A stretch of 64,000 nt of DNA from Candidatus Methylomirabilota bacterium (GTDB lineage: Bacteria > Methylomirabilota > Methylomirabilia > Rokubacteriales > CSP1-6), in the NCBI GenBank assembly GCA_035315345.1, contig DATFYA010000189.1:1-64000 (forward strand), given 5' to 3'. How positions within the stretch are numbered: position 1 is the stretch's first letter; the number at the start of each line of letters is the position of its first letter. Shown in pieces: positions 44,194 through 51,723 of the stretch. A model generated the notes under the pieces. The model saw only the letters and a list, made by a program, of their open reading frames with translations, had not been told where the DNA came from and did no database searches. A program made the translations under genes and the position numbers.

Positions 44194-44820
44194 GTGGGCC
44201 GCATCGCATCCGGGAGTCTCGCGGCCGCGCTGGCGTGGGCCGCGTGGTCGCTGGCGCCGTCCGACGCGGTCGCGCAGGGCGTGCCGGTGGGCACCGCGCA
44301 GAATGCGGTGGGCACGCTGGTGGTGGTGAGGACCGACGGCATCGAGCATCGGTTGCAGGGGCGCGGCTCGCTGCCGCTCTTCGAGGGCGACGTGCTCCGC
44401 ACCGAGCCGGGCAGCCAGGCCATGGTGCAGCTGCGTCCGGGCGCGCCGGTGGCGCTCAACGAGAAGACCTCGCTGAAGATCCTTTCGCGCTGGGAGAAGG
44501 CGGCGGGGACGATCCGCATTTTGCGCGTGAGTCAGGGCGAGGTGTGGGCCAAGGGGGGCAGCGGCCCGGGCGCGCTGGAGATCGAGACACCGGCCGCGGT
44601 CGCGACGGTGCGCGACGCCGAGGTCGACGTGAAGGTGGCGGAGGACGGACAGAGCGCGCTCACGGTGGTGAGCGGCAGCGCCGAGTTCGGGACGCCGTTC
44701 GGGGTCTGCGCGGTGAAGAGCGGCACCGCCAGCGTGGGCGCCCGGGGAGCGGCCTGCACCGCGCCGCAGCCCGCCAACGCGGCGGCCGCGGTGGGATGGA
44801 AGCAGGCGGTCAGTCAGTGA
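44194..44820 (+). CDS. Secreted FecR domain protein
   Basis: The 208-residue protein has a signal peptide (1-27, AVAQ) and a FecR beta domain (~38-150). The family landmarks are FEGDVLRTEPGSQAMVQL and GTIRILRVSQGEVWAKG, then IETPAAVATVRDAEVDVKV. A Cys pair (GVCAVKSG and GAACTAP) near the C-terminus could form a disulfide. It is not next to a TonB receptor or ECF sigma factor, so it probably is not the classical iron regulator. It is co-transcribed with the propeller lipoprotein. Confidence 0.85.
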   Translation: MGRIASGSLAAALAWAAWSLAPSDAVAQGVPVGTAQNAVGTLVVVRTDGIEHRLQGRGSLPLFEGDVLRTEPGSQAMVQLRPGAPVALNEKTSLKILSRWEKAAGTIRILRVSQGEVWAKGGSGPGALEIETPAAVATVRDAEVDVKVAEDGQSALTVVSGSAEFGTPFGVCAVKSGTASVGARGAACTAPQPANAAAAVGWKQAVSQ

Positions 44821-44833
44821 GCGCGGCGGGGCC

Positions 44834-45025
44834 TCAGCCGAAGATCATGTAGAGGGCCACGCCCATCAGCGCGAGCCAGACCAGGATGCCGATCGTGAAG
44901 GCGCGCTGACCTTCCATCGGCTTCTTGTCCGAGCGACGACGCGAGACTCGCAGGCCGGTCAGCAAGATCAGCACCGCTCCGACGACCAGGAAGATCGTGT
45001 CGAGAGTCGCATTGTCACCGTCCAT
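44834..45025 (-). CDS. Small protein with two membrane helices
   Basis: The 63-residue protein has two hydrophobic segments (~10-26 and ~43-61) linked by a short very basic loop (RVSRRRSDKKPMEGQR), giving a hairpin with its loop in the cytoplasm. I do not recognise a family. It is convergent with the FecR gene and lies 27 bp from the next minus-strand gene. Confidence 0.6.
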   Translation of the reverse strand: MDGDNATLDTIFLVVGAVLILLTGLRVSRRRSDKKPMEGQRAFTIGILVWLALMGVALYMIFG

Positions 45026-45052
45026 GTGAACCTCGCGATCATCGGCGCGCCG

Positions 45053-45499
45053 TCACCGGGGGCGGGTGCCGATGGGGGGCCGGGCGGTCTCTCGAATGGC
45101 CTCGATTCGCGCGCTGCGCTCGAGCTCGTCCGCGTCGAAGGCGGCGTCCTGCTGCTCGGCCGAGCGGACGATGTAGGCGGGGCCGACGGAACCGTCGGGG
45201 AACGAATGCGAGCGCTCGAGCCGGACCACGGTCCCGAGGGCGACCCCGTCGGCCATGCGGCTCAGCGTATCCCCGGCGCGGAAGAAGAACATCCAGTCGC
45301 TCTGGCCCTTCGAGCGCGAGGGCCGCGGCGCGGGCTCCGGGACCGCCGCGGCCGGCGCCGGCTCGGGAGCCGCGACGACCGGGGTCTCGGCGACCGGCCG
45401 GACCTCGCGGGCGGACCGGACGAGTAGCGCGACGGCGAGCGTGAGGACGAGCAGGCCGAGCAAGGTTCCGCCGACGATCTTGGATCGTAACGACGCCAT
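45053..45499 (-). CDS. Single-pass membrane protein with Pro/Ala-rich linker, unknown function
   Basis: The 148-residue product has one membrane helix (~8-30), a Pro/Ala/Glu-rich stretch (~35-62), and a small globular part (~65-120) with SDWMFFFRAGDTLSRMADGVALGTVVRLERSHSF-like sequence. The frame extends further upstream, but the hydrophobic helix right after ATG 45499 supports this start. No family was recognised. The 228-bp gap upstream to the divergent gene at 45728 holds no obvious gene. Confidence 0.6.
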   Translation of the reverse strand: MASLRSKIVGGTLLGLLVLTLAVALLVRSAREVRPVAETPVVAAPEPAPAAAVPEPAPRPSRSKGQSDWMFFFRAGDTLSRMADGVALGTVVRLERSHSFPDGSVGPAYIVRSAEQQDAAFDADELERSARIEAIRETARPPIGTRPR

Positions 45500-45727
45500 G
45501 GCTGGACGAAGAGCAAGAAGAGCGCCAGATTTTGCGCACTGCAAGGACGCACGTTTATGATGAGGCGCTCGATGCCGCCTGACAAACTCTGGCCGCCGGG
45601 CCTGACAAGCTCGGCAGCGGACCTCGTCGATGGTGAACCAACTAGCTGATTTCCGGCCGACTCTCGCGTGGCCCACGTCTTGCTCCTCGACCACCGCAGG
45701 CTGCTGACGAGGTCGAGGAGGCTGGAC

Positions 45728-45964
45728 ATGGACACGCCCGTCAAGGATGGGCTGGTGCTGGAGAAGCTGATGAAGCGCGGCGCGGCGGTCTGCGTCGTCG
45801 CGCTGGGTGGCGTCGCGGTGGGGCTGGCAGTGTGGGCGCTGCGGCGCTGGCAGGACGAGCGCCGGTATCAGGCCTGGCGCGCTGCCGTGACCGCCGATCC
45901 GTATCGCCGGGACCGGAACGGCTACCCGGTGGGCGCGCAGCTCGGCCTCTCACGCGCCCGGTAA
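45728..45964 (+). CDS. Small single-pass membrane protein
   Basis: The 78-residue protein starts at ATG 45728 behind a good AGGAGG site. It has one membrane helix (~17-37) and a charged cytoplasmic tail (RRWQDERRYQAWRAAV). An in-frame upstream start at 45668 lacks a ribosome site. The function is unknown. The 122-bp gap that follows ends with the glmS promoter. Confidence 0.6.
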   Translation: MDTPVKDGLVLEKLMKRGAAVCVVALGGVAVGLAVWALRRWQDERRYQAWRAAVTADPYRRDRNGYPVGAQLGLSRAR

Positions 45965-46069
45965 CACGCCCCCGGCGGGCGCACCGGGCGCCCGCCGCGC
46001 CCCTGACAGCCTCGTTTCGATGCTTCGCGTCATCGCCGCTCCCATCGCATCCGATCGATCCGTCCTCAC

Positions 46070-46078
46070 TGTTATACT
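46070..46078 (+). promoter_or_regulatory. Extended -10 promoter of the glmS-pel operon, probably leaderless
   Basis: TG-T-TATACT (46070-46078) is an extended -10 element. The glmS ATG at 46087 begins 8 nt later, at the expected start of transcription, and there is no ribosome site. No good -35 is seen, which is usual for extended -10 promoters. No glmS ribozyme could fit, as there is no leader. Confidence 0.55.
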
Positions 46079-46086
46079 CGTGTCGA

Positions 46087-47919
46087 ATGTGTGGGATCGT
46101 CGGCTATATCGGGAGCAATTTCGCGGAGATCGTGGTCGTCGACGGCCTGAAACGGCTCGAGTATCGGGGATACGATTCGGCCGGCCTGGCCACGCCGCTG
46201 GACGGCGTTCTGAAGCTGCGCCGGCAGGTCGGCAAGATCGCCAATCTCGAGCGCGAGATCCTGCGGGAGCCGGTGGAGGCGCACGTCGGCGTCGGCCACA
46301 CCCGCTGGGCCACTCACGGCGCCCCGACGGTGGCCAACACCCACCCGCACACCGACGCGGCGCAGACCATCGCGGTGGTCCACAACGGCATCATCGAGAA
46401 CTATCTCGAGATCCGCCAGAAGCTCGAGGCCGAGGGCTGCGTCTTCTCCTCGGCCACCGATACCGAGGTGGTCCCGCAGCTCGTCGCCTACCACATGGCG
46501 CAGGGGGTGGGGTTGGAGGCGGCGTTCCGGGCCACGCTGCGGCGGCTCGAGGGCAGCTACGCCCTGGCCCTCGTCTCGGCGCGCGAGCCCGACCTGATCC
46601 TGGCCGCGCGGCGCTCGAGCCCGCTGGTGGTCGGCTATGGCCCGGACGAGTACCTGGTCGCCTCGGACGTGCTCGCCATCCAGCAATACGCCACCGAGGT
46701 GACCTACCTGGAGGACGGCGACGTCTGCGTCGTGAAGGCCTCCGGGGTCCGCATCACCGACGTCGACGGCGTGCTCGCGAACCGGCCGCGTCACCGGGTG
46801 GATCGGGAGAGCCTCGTCGTTCAGAAGGAGGGCCATCGCCATTTCATGGCGAAGGAGATCCACGAGCAGCCGCGCGTCCTCGCGCAGACGATCTCCGGAC
46901 GGCTCGCGGCGGGGGGCCGCGACGTCGTGCTCTCCGATCTCGGCCTCACCGCCGCGGCCATGCGCGAGCTGGAGCACGTGCAGATCGTGGCGTGCGGAAC
47001 GTCGTGGCACGCGGGGCTCGTCGGCCGCTATCTGATCGAGGGGCTCGCCGGGATCCCGGTGCGGGTCGACTACGCCTCCGAGTTCCGCGGTACCGCGGCC
47101 CTGCTGCCGCGCCACTCGCTGCTGATCACCATCTCGCAGTCGGGGGAGACCGCCGACACCCTGACCGCGCTTCGGGCGGTGAAGGGGCGCCGCGTGCCGA
47201 CCCTGACCATCTGCAACTCGCCGCGCTCGTCCATGGTCCGGGAGTCGGATGGCGTCATTCAGACCCTGGTGGGGCCCGAGATCGGGGTCGCGTCCACCAA
47301 GGCGTTCACCGGACAGCTGCTCAGCCTGGCCATGCTGGCGATCCACCTCGGGATCACGCGCGGCGCCCTGAGCCCGGCCGACGCGGGGCAGCTGCTCGAT
47401 CACATGCTGCGCTTGCCCGGGCTGCTCGAGCACGCGCTGCGGCTCGAGGCCGACGTCCTCGAGGAGGCGCGGCGGCTGCAGGAGGCGCGGAGCGTGCTGT
47501 ACCTCGGGCGCGGCATCAACTATCCGGTGGCCCTCGAGGGCGCCCTCAAGCTGAAGGAGATCTCCTACATCCACGCGGAGGGCTATCCGGCGGGCGAGAT
47601 GAAGCACGGGCCGATCGCGCTGATCGATCCGCGCTTCCCGGTGGTGGCGGTGGCCGGCGCGGGGCCGGACCAGACCAAGCTGCTGAGCAACCTGGCCGAG
47701 GTCCGCGCGCGGGAGGCCCACGTCCTGCTGCTCACCGTCGACGCCGACACCCCGGCCGGCACTGCCGATCGCATCCTCGTGGTGCCGCCCACTTCGCCAT
47801 GGCTCGAGCCGATCATGCTGGTCCTGCCGCTGCAGATGCTCGCGTATCACACCGCGGTGCTGAAGGGCTGCGACGTGGACCAGCCGAGGAACCTGGCCAA
47901 GAGCGTGACCGTGGAATGA
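46087..47919 (+). CDS. glmS: Glutamine--fructose-6-phosphate aminotransferase
   Basis: The 610-residue enzyme has catalytic Cys2 of the N-terminal glutaminase (MCGIVGYIG), HTRWATHG and HNGIIENY. It then has two SIS sugar-isomerase domains with CGTSWHA, SQSGETADT, EGALKLKEISY and the C-terminal tail LAKSVTVE. It makes glucosamine-6-phosphate, the first step to UDP-GlcNAc for peptidoglycan and for amino-sugar exopolysaccharide. Its stop overlaps the ATG of the RsbW-RsbV gene, which itself runs into pelA, so its output is tied to the Pel genes. Another glmS may exist elsewhere for cell wall synthesis. Confidence 0.97.
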   Translation: MCGIVGYIGSNFAEIVVVDGLKRLEYRGYDSAGLATPLDGVLKLRRQVGKIANLEREILREPVEAHVGVGHTRWATHGAPTVANTHPHTDAAQTIAVVHNGIIENYLEIRQKLEAEGCVFSSATDTEVVPQLVAYHMAQGVGLEAAFRATLRRLEGSYALALVSAREPDLILAARRSSPLVVGYGPDEYLVASDVLAIQQYATEVTYLEDGDVCVVKASGVRITDVDGVLANRPRHRVDRESLVVQKEGHRHFMAKEIHEQPRVLAQTISGRLAAGGRDVVLSDLGLTAAAMRELEHVQIVACGTSWHAGLVGRYLIEGLAGIPVRVDYASEFRGTAALLPRHSLLITISQSGETADTLTALRAVKGRRVPTLTICNSPRSSMVRESDGVIQTLVGPEIGVASTKAFTGQLLSLAMLAIHLGITRGALSPADAGQLLDHMLRLPGLLEHALRLEADVLEEARRLQEARSVLYLGRGINYPVALEGALKLKEISYIHAEGYPAGEMKHGPIALIDPRFPVVAVAGAGPDQTKLLSNLAEVRAREAHVLLLTVDADTPAGTADRILVVPPTSPWLEPIMLVLPLQMLAYHTAVLKGCDVDQPRNLAKSVTVE

Positions 47920-48725
47920 ACGGGACCGCGGCGCCCGGCCGCTTCACCATGTCGAGCGAGGCCGAGCACCTCGGCCGGCTCCGGCAGTGGCTGCGGGGCG
48001 CGCTGGCGGGCCTCGGCGTCGACCGGGCCACCGGCTCGGAGCTGCTGCTGGCGGTCGGCGAGCTGTGCGCCAACTCGATCGAGCACGCCTACGAGGGCCG
48101 GGGCGGCCAGTCCATCGATGTCTCGGTGCGCGGCTACGACGACCGGGTCGAGATCGAGGTGGAGGACTGGGGCAAGACCTTCGATGCCTCGCGCTACGTG
48201 GAGCCGGATCTGGAATCGCTGCCCGAGCACGGCATGGGCATCCACCTCGTCCGCCGCATCGCGGACTCGCTCGCGGTGGACGTGCAGCGCGAGCGGGGCA
48301 CCCGCTGGACGCTCACGAAGTACCGGCGGGCCGCGAGTCCGGCCGTCGGGTTCATCGACGACCGGGCGCCGGTCCGGCCAGGAGAGACCATGGACATCGA
48401 AGTGACCAAGTCGGGCACGATCTCGGTGGTGGCGCCCCAGGGCGATCTGGACATGGCGGCGGCGGATCAGATGAAGCGGACGCTGACCGATCTGGTGGAC
48501 AAGGGCGGCCGCAAGCTCCTGATCGATCTGGACCACGTCGGTTACGTGGACAGCTCGGGCCTCGGCGCTCTCGTCGCGTCGATGAAGCACGCGCGCGGGG
48601 CGGGCGGCGACATGCGCCTCTGCGGGCTGCAGGACGACGTGCGCGCCATCTTCGAGATGACCCGCCTCGTGAAGGCCATCACGGTGCACGCCAGCCGGGC
48701 GGAGGCGCTCGGCGCGTGGGCCTGA
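47916..48725 (+). CDS. RsbW-type anti-sigma kinase fused to an RsbV-type STAS antagonist
   Basis: This 269-residue open frame has an HATPase_c_2 domain (~5-138; ELLLAVGELCANSIEHAY as N-box, EDWGKTF and HGMGIHLVRRI). A linker leads to a STAS domain (~159-268), with the phospho-site motif VDSSG (Ser213/Ser214). Kinase and substrate are normally separate proteins of a partner switch. Here no stop lies between them, but a good GGAGAG ribosome site precedes an in-frame ATG at 48390 (Met159), so a free STAS protein may also be made. ATG 47916 overlaps the glmS stop, and its end overlaps pelA by 10 nt. The sigma factor or other partner is not in the window. Confidence 0.88.
   Translation: MNGTAAPGRFTMSSEAEHLGRLRQWLRGALAGLGVDRATGSELLLAVGELCANSIEHAYEGRGGQSIDVSVRGYDDRVEIEVEDWGKTFDASRYVEPDLESLPEHGMGIHLVRRIADSLAVDVQRERGTRWTLTKYRRAASPAVGFIDDRAPVRPGETMDIEVTKSGTISVVAPQGDLDMAAADQMKRTLTDLVDKGGRKLLIDLDHVGYVDSSGLGALVASMKHARGAGGDMRLCGLQDDVRAIFEMTRLVKAITVHASRAEALGAWA
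48390..48725 (+). other. Possible internal translation product: free STAS (RsbV-like) domain
   Basis: GGAG at 48381 lies 5 nt before ATG 48390, in frame with the upstream kinase domain. The segment encodes exactly one STAS domain of 111 residues starting MDIEVTKSG, as in free RsbV proteins. It could be an alternative start within the fusion. Confidence 0.5.
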
Positions 48726-49603
48726 CCCGGCGCCTGATCGCCGCCGCCCTGGCCCTCGGGCTCGGCGGGGCGACGGCGCCGGCCGGCGGAGCGTCCGCGC
48801 CGCCGATGATTCGCCCGCTCGCGGGCGTGCGCACCTGGGTCGTCTACTACGGGGCCGAGGCATCGGCGGGACCCGATCTCGCCCGCTTCGACGTGGTGGT
48901 GCTCGACCCGCATGGGCACCCCCCGCTGCCCGTGATCAAGCGGCACGGGGCGGTCGTCCTCACCTATGTGAGCCTCGGGGAGGTGAACACGAGTCATCCC
49001 GAGTACGCGGCGATCAAGGACGAGCCGTGGGTGCTCGCGCCGAATCCCAGCTGGCCGGACGCGCGACGACTCGACGTGCGGGCCGAGGCCTATCGGCGCT
49101 GGCTCCTCGATCGGGTGGTGCCGGCGGCCCTCGCCGGTCCGGTGAACGGCCTCTTCCTCGACACCGCCGACTCCGCCCTCGATCTCGAACACACCGATCC
49201 GGCGCGCCACGCCGGGATGGCCCAGGCCCTCGAGCGCGTGCTCGGCGAGATGAAGCGCCGCAACCCCCGCGCGCTCCTCATGCTCAACGGCGGGCTCCCG
49301 GTGGTGGAGCGCCGCCCCGAGGCCGTCGACGCGGTGGCGCTCGAATCGATCTGGAGCGACTACGATTTCAAGGCGCAGCGGTACCGCGTGCGACCGGCCG
49401 AGGAGGCGGAGGCGCGGGCCGGCCTGCTCGCGCGGGTGGCCGCCCTGGGGCTGCCCGTGTTCACCATCGAGTACGCGGCGGCCGAGCCGAACGCGCGCTG
49501 GCCGTCCGAGCTCATCCGGCGCTCGCGCGCCCGTGGATTCGTCCCGTACGTCTCCACCATCGGCCTCGACCGCGTCTCGCTGCTCACCCTCTCGCCGCCA
49601 TGA
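48716..49603 (+). CDS. pelA: PelA N-terminal part as a separate protein: GH114/GH166-like glycoside hydrolase
   Basis: The 295-residue protein has a Sec signal (1-27) and a TIM-barrel hydrolase of the endo-alpha-1,4-polygalactosaminidase type. Likely active-site residues are Glu89 (YVSLGEV), Asp149 (GLFLDTADS) and Glu210 (VALESIW). In Pseudomonas PelA this domain is the N-terminal third of a 948-residue protein, where it cuts Pel polymer in the periplasm. The rest of PelA follows as a separate gene with a 4-nt overlap. GTG 48716 is used because it keeps the whole signal peptide and overlaps the previous stop. Confidence 0.87.
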   Translation: MGLTRRLIAAALALGLGGATAPAGGASAPPMIRPLAGVRTWVVYYGAEASAGPDLARFDVVVLDPHGHPPLPVIKRHGAVVLTYVSLGEVNTSHPEYAAIKDEPWVLAPNPSWPDARRLDVRAEAYRRWLLDRVVPAALAGPVNGLFLDTADSALDLEHTDPARHAGMAQALERVLGEMKRRNPRALLMLNGGLPVVERRPEAVDAVALESIWSDYDFKAQRYRVRPAEEAEARAGLLARVAALGLPVFTIEYAAAEPNARWPSELIRRSRARGFVPYVSTIGLDRVSLLTLSPP

Positions 49604-51723
49604 GCGGACGGTTCTCGCGGCGCGCGTTGCTCCGGCGCTCGGCCGCCGCGGCGGGCGCGCTCGCCCTGCGCGCCGGATCGTCCGCCCGCGCCGCGCCGGC
49701 GCCGCCGTCTGCGCCGGCCGCCGCCGACCTGCCGCGCTACGTCCTCGCGCTGTACAAGTCGAGCGATCCCGACAACGACGTGTCGGGCCGCCGCAAGATG
49801 ACCGCGACGAACAACGAGGTCCACGCGTGGGCCCAGATGCCGCTGAACTGGCTCGGGCTGATGGTGGAGTACTACGACATCGACCGCGGGCTGCCCGACG
49901 AGAAGGTCATGGGCCGCTACCGCGGCATCGTCACCTGGTTCCAGACCGACGAGATGGCGGACCCGCTCGCCTACCTGCGCTGGCTCGGCGCCCAGACGCG
50001 GGCCGGGCGCCGCGTCGTGATCCTGGGCCAGCTGGGCGCCCTTCGCGACCGCAAGACGCTCAAGACGGTGGATCTGGAGGCCGTGAACGAGGCGCTCGCG
50101 CCCACCGGGCTGCAGTTCCTTGGCAACTGGACGGGTAACCAGCGGGTCATCGAGCTGCGGCGCAAGGACCCGACGATGATGGAGTTCGAGCGGAAGCTGC
50201 CGCCCGGCCTGCCCTACTATCAGCAGGTCGTGGCGCGGGCGCCGGGCAGCCGGGCCCACCTCGTGCTGGCCCGACGCGATCTGCCCGACTCCGAGAGCGC
50301 GATGGTGGTCACCGGCCCCTGGGGCGGGTTCGCGGCCGCGGAGTACGTGCGCTTCCAGTTTCCCGGCGAGGCGGGCGCGCAGTGGTGGATCGATCCGTTC
50401 GCCTTCTTCCGCGAGGCGCTCGGCGTCGGGGACTGGCCGCGGCCGGACACCACCACCCAGTACGGGCGGCGCATCTTCTATTCCCACATCGACGGCGACG
50501 GCCTTCGCAACCGCTCGGAGGTGCGCGCGGGCGCGTCGAGCGGCCAGATCATCCTGGACGAGATCCTGTCCCGCTACCGGTTGCCGATCAGCGTCTCGGT
50601 GGTGGTGGCCGAGGTGGAGCCGACGCTGCTCGGCTCGCCCGAGTTCCACCAGCTGGCCCGGGCCATCTACGCGCGGCCCAACGTCGAGGCGGGGAGCCAC
50701 TCGTACACGCATCCGCTCGACTGGGAGAAGCGGACGCGCAGCTTCGACCTGCCGCGGGTGCCCTACGCGGTCGAGACCGAGACCGCGGGCGCCATTCGCT
50801 ACATGGAGGAGCGGCTCCTGCCGCCCGGCAAGCGGGTGCGGCTCTTCCAGTGGTCGGGCTCGACGCGGGTGAGCGAGGACGCCATCGCGATCCTCGCCCG
50901 GCTCGGGGTGCCCAACATCAACGGGGGCGATCCGATGCGGGACCGCCAGTGGCCCAGCTACACGCGGGTGGCCCCGCTCATGCGGCAGGTGGGGACGCAG
51001 TGGCAGACGTACACCTCCGGCTCCAACGAGAATCTGTACACCAACCTCTGGACGGGGCCCTTCTACGGGTTCCGCTACGTGATCCAGACCTTCGAGAACA
51101 CCGAGGCGCCGCGGCGGGTAGCCCCGGTGAACGTCTACTACCACTACTACTCGGGCGAGCGGGTGGCCTCGCTGCACGCCCTGCACGAGGTGCACGAGTG
51201 GGTGCTGCGACAGCCGCTGGCGCCGCTCTTCACCAGCGAATACCTCGCCATCGTCGAGGGCTTCCGCACCGCGCGCATCGCCCGGACCGCCGAGGGGTGG
51301 CGGATCGACCGGCACGGCGCCCTCCGCACCATCCGCTTCGACGACACGGCCGCCTCGGTGGATCTGGCGCGCTCGTCGGGCGTGCTGGGATTCGTGCACC
51401 ATCAGGGCGCGCTCTACGTGCACCTGGCCGGGCCCGAGCCCGCGCACGTGGTGCTGACCGACCGGCCGGCGCGGGCACCCTATCTGGCCCGCTCGAGCCA
51501 CCGCGTGACCGCGTGGTCGCACGCGGATGGCCGCGTCGCGCTCACCGTCGCGGGCATCGGGGCCAAGGAGGTGGAGATCGCCGGGCTGCCCGCGGCGCGC
51601 GAGACGGACGTGGAGATTCGCGACGCCGGCGGGGCACGCCGGCTTCGCTCCCGCGTGAGCGCGGACGGGCGCCTGGTCGTTCGCGGCGGCGAGGCGGGTG
51701 AGGTGGAGTTCCGGCTCGCGTGA
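49600..51723 (+). CDS. pelA: PelA C-terminal part as a separate protein: polysaccharide deacetylase with Tat signal
   Basis: The 707-residue protein begins with a twin-arginine signal (SRRALLRRSA, ~6-15). A Rossmann-like region follows (~45-280), matching the middle of PelA. The deacetylase domain has YSHIDGDG (Asp298/Asp300) and the metal histidines in GSHSYTH (His367, His371). A beta-rich C-terminal domain (~540-707) ends it. It would remove acetyl groups from GalNAc/GlcNAc of the polymer in the periplasm, needed for Pel export and for biofilm function. ATG 49600 overlaps the stop of the hydrolase gene. The Tat route differs from the Sec signal of its partner. Confidence 0.87.
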   Translation: MSGRFSRRALLRRSAAAAGALALRAGSSARAAPAPPSAPAAADLPRYVLALYKSSDPDNDVSGRRKMTATNNEVHAWAQMPLNWLGLMVEYYDIDRGLPDEKVMGRYRGIVTWFQTDEMADPLAYLRWLGAQTRAGRRVVILGQLGALRDRKTLKTVDLEAVNEALAPTGLQFLGNWTGNQRVIELRRKDPTMMEFERKLPPGLPYYQQVVARAPGSRAHLVLARRDLPDSESAMVVTGPWGGFAAAEYVRFQFPGEAGAQWWIDPFAFFREALGVGDWPRPDTTTQYGRRIFYSHIDGDGLRNRSEVRAGASSGQIILDEILSRYRLPISVSVVVAEVEPTLLGSPEFHQLARAIYARPNVEAGSHSYTHPLDWEKRTRSFDLPRVPYAVETETAGAIRYMEERLLPPGKRVRLFQWSGSTRVSEDAIAILARLGVPNINGGDPMRDRQWPSYTRVAPLMRQVGTQWQTYTSGSNENLYTNLWTGPFYGFRYVIQTFENTEAPRRVAPVNVYYHYYSGERVASLHALHEVHEWVLRQPLAPLFTSEYLAIVEGFRTARIARTAEGWRIDRHGALRTIRFDDTAASVDLARSSGVLGFVHHQGALYVHLAGPEPAHVVLTDRPARAPYLARSSHRVTAWSHADGRVALTVAGIGAKEVEIAGLPAARETDVEIRDAGGARRLRSRVSADGRLVVRGGEAGEVEFRLA

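Noticed and set aside
45500-45727. Upstream extension of the minus-strand gene (45053-45499) through the gap
   Set aside because: The extended part is Cys/Arg-rich without a signal or homology. The hydrophobic helix directly after ATG 45499 supports the shorter start.
46020-46086. glmS ribozyme or other structured leader upstream of glmS
   Set aside because: The -10 box ends only 8 nt before the ATG, leaving no room for a leader. The glmS ribozyme is known from Firmicutes leaders, and its core sequence is not present.
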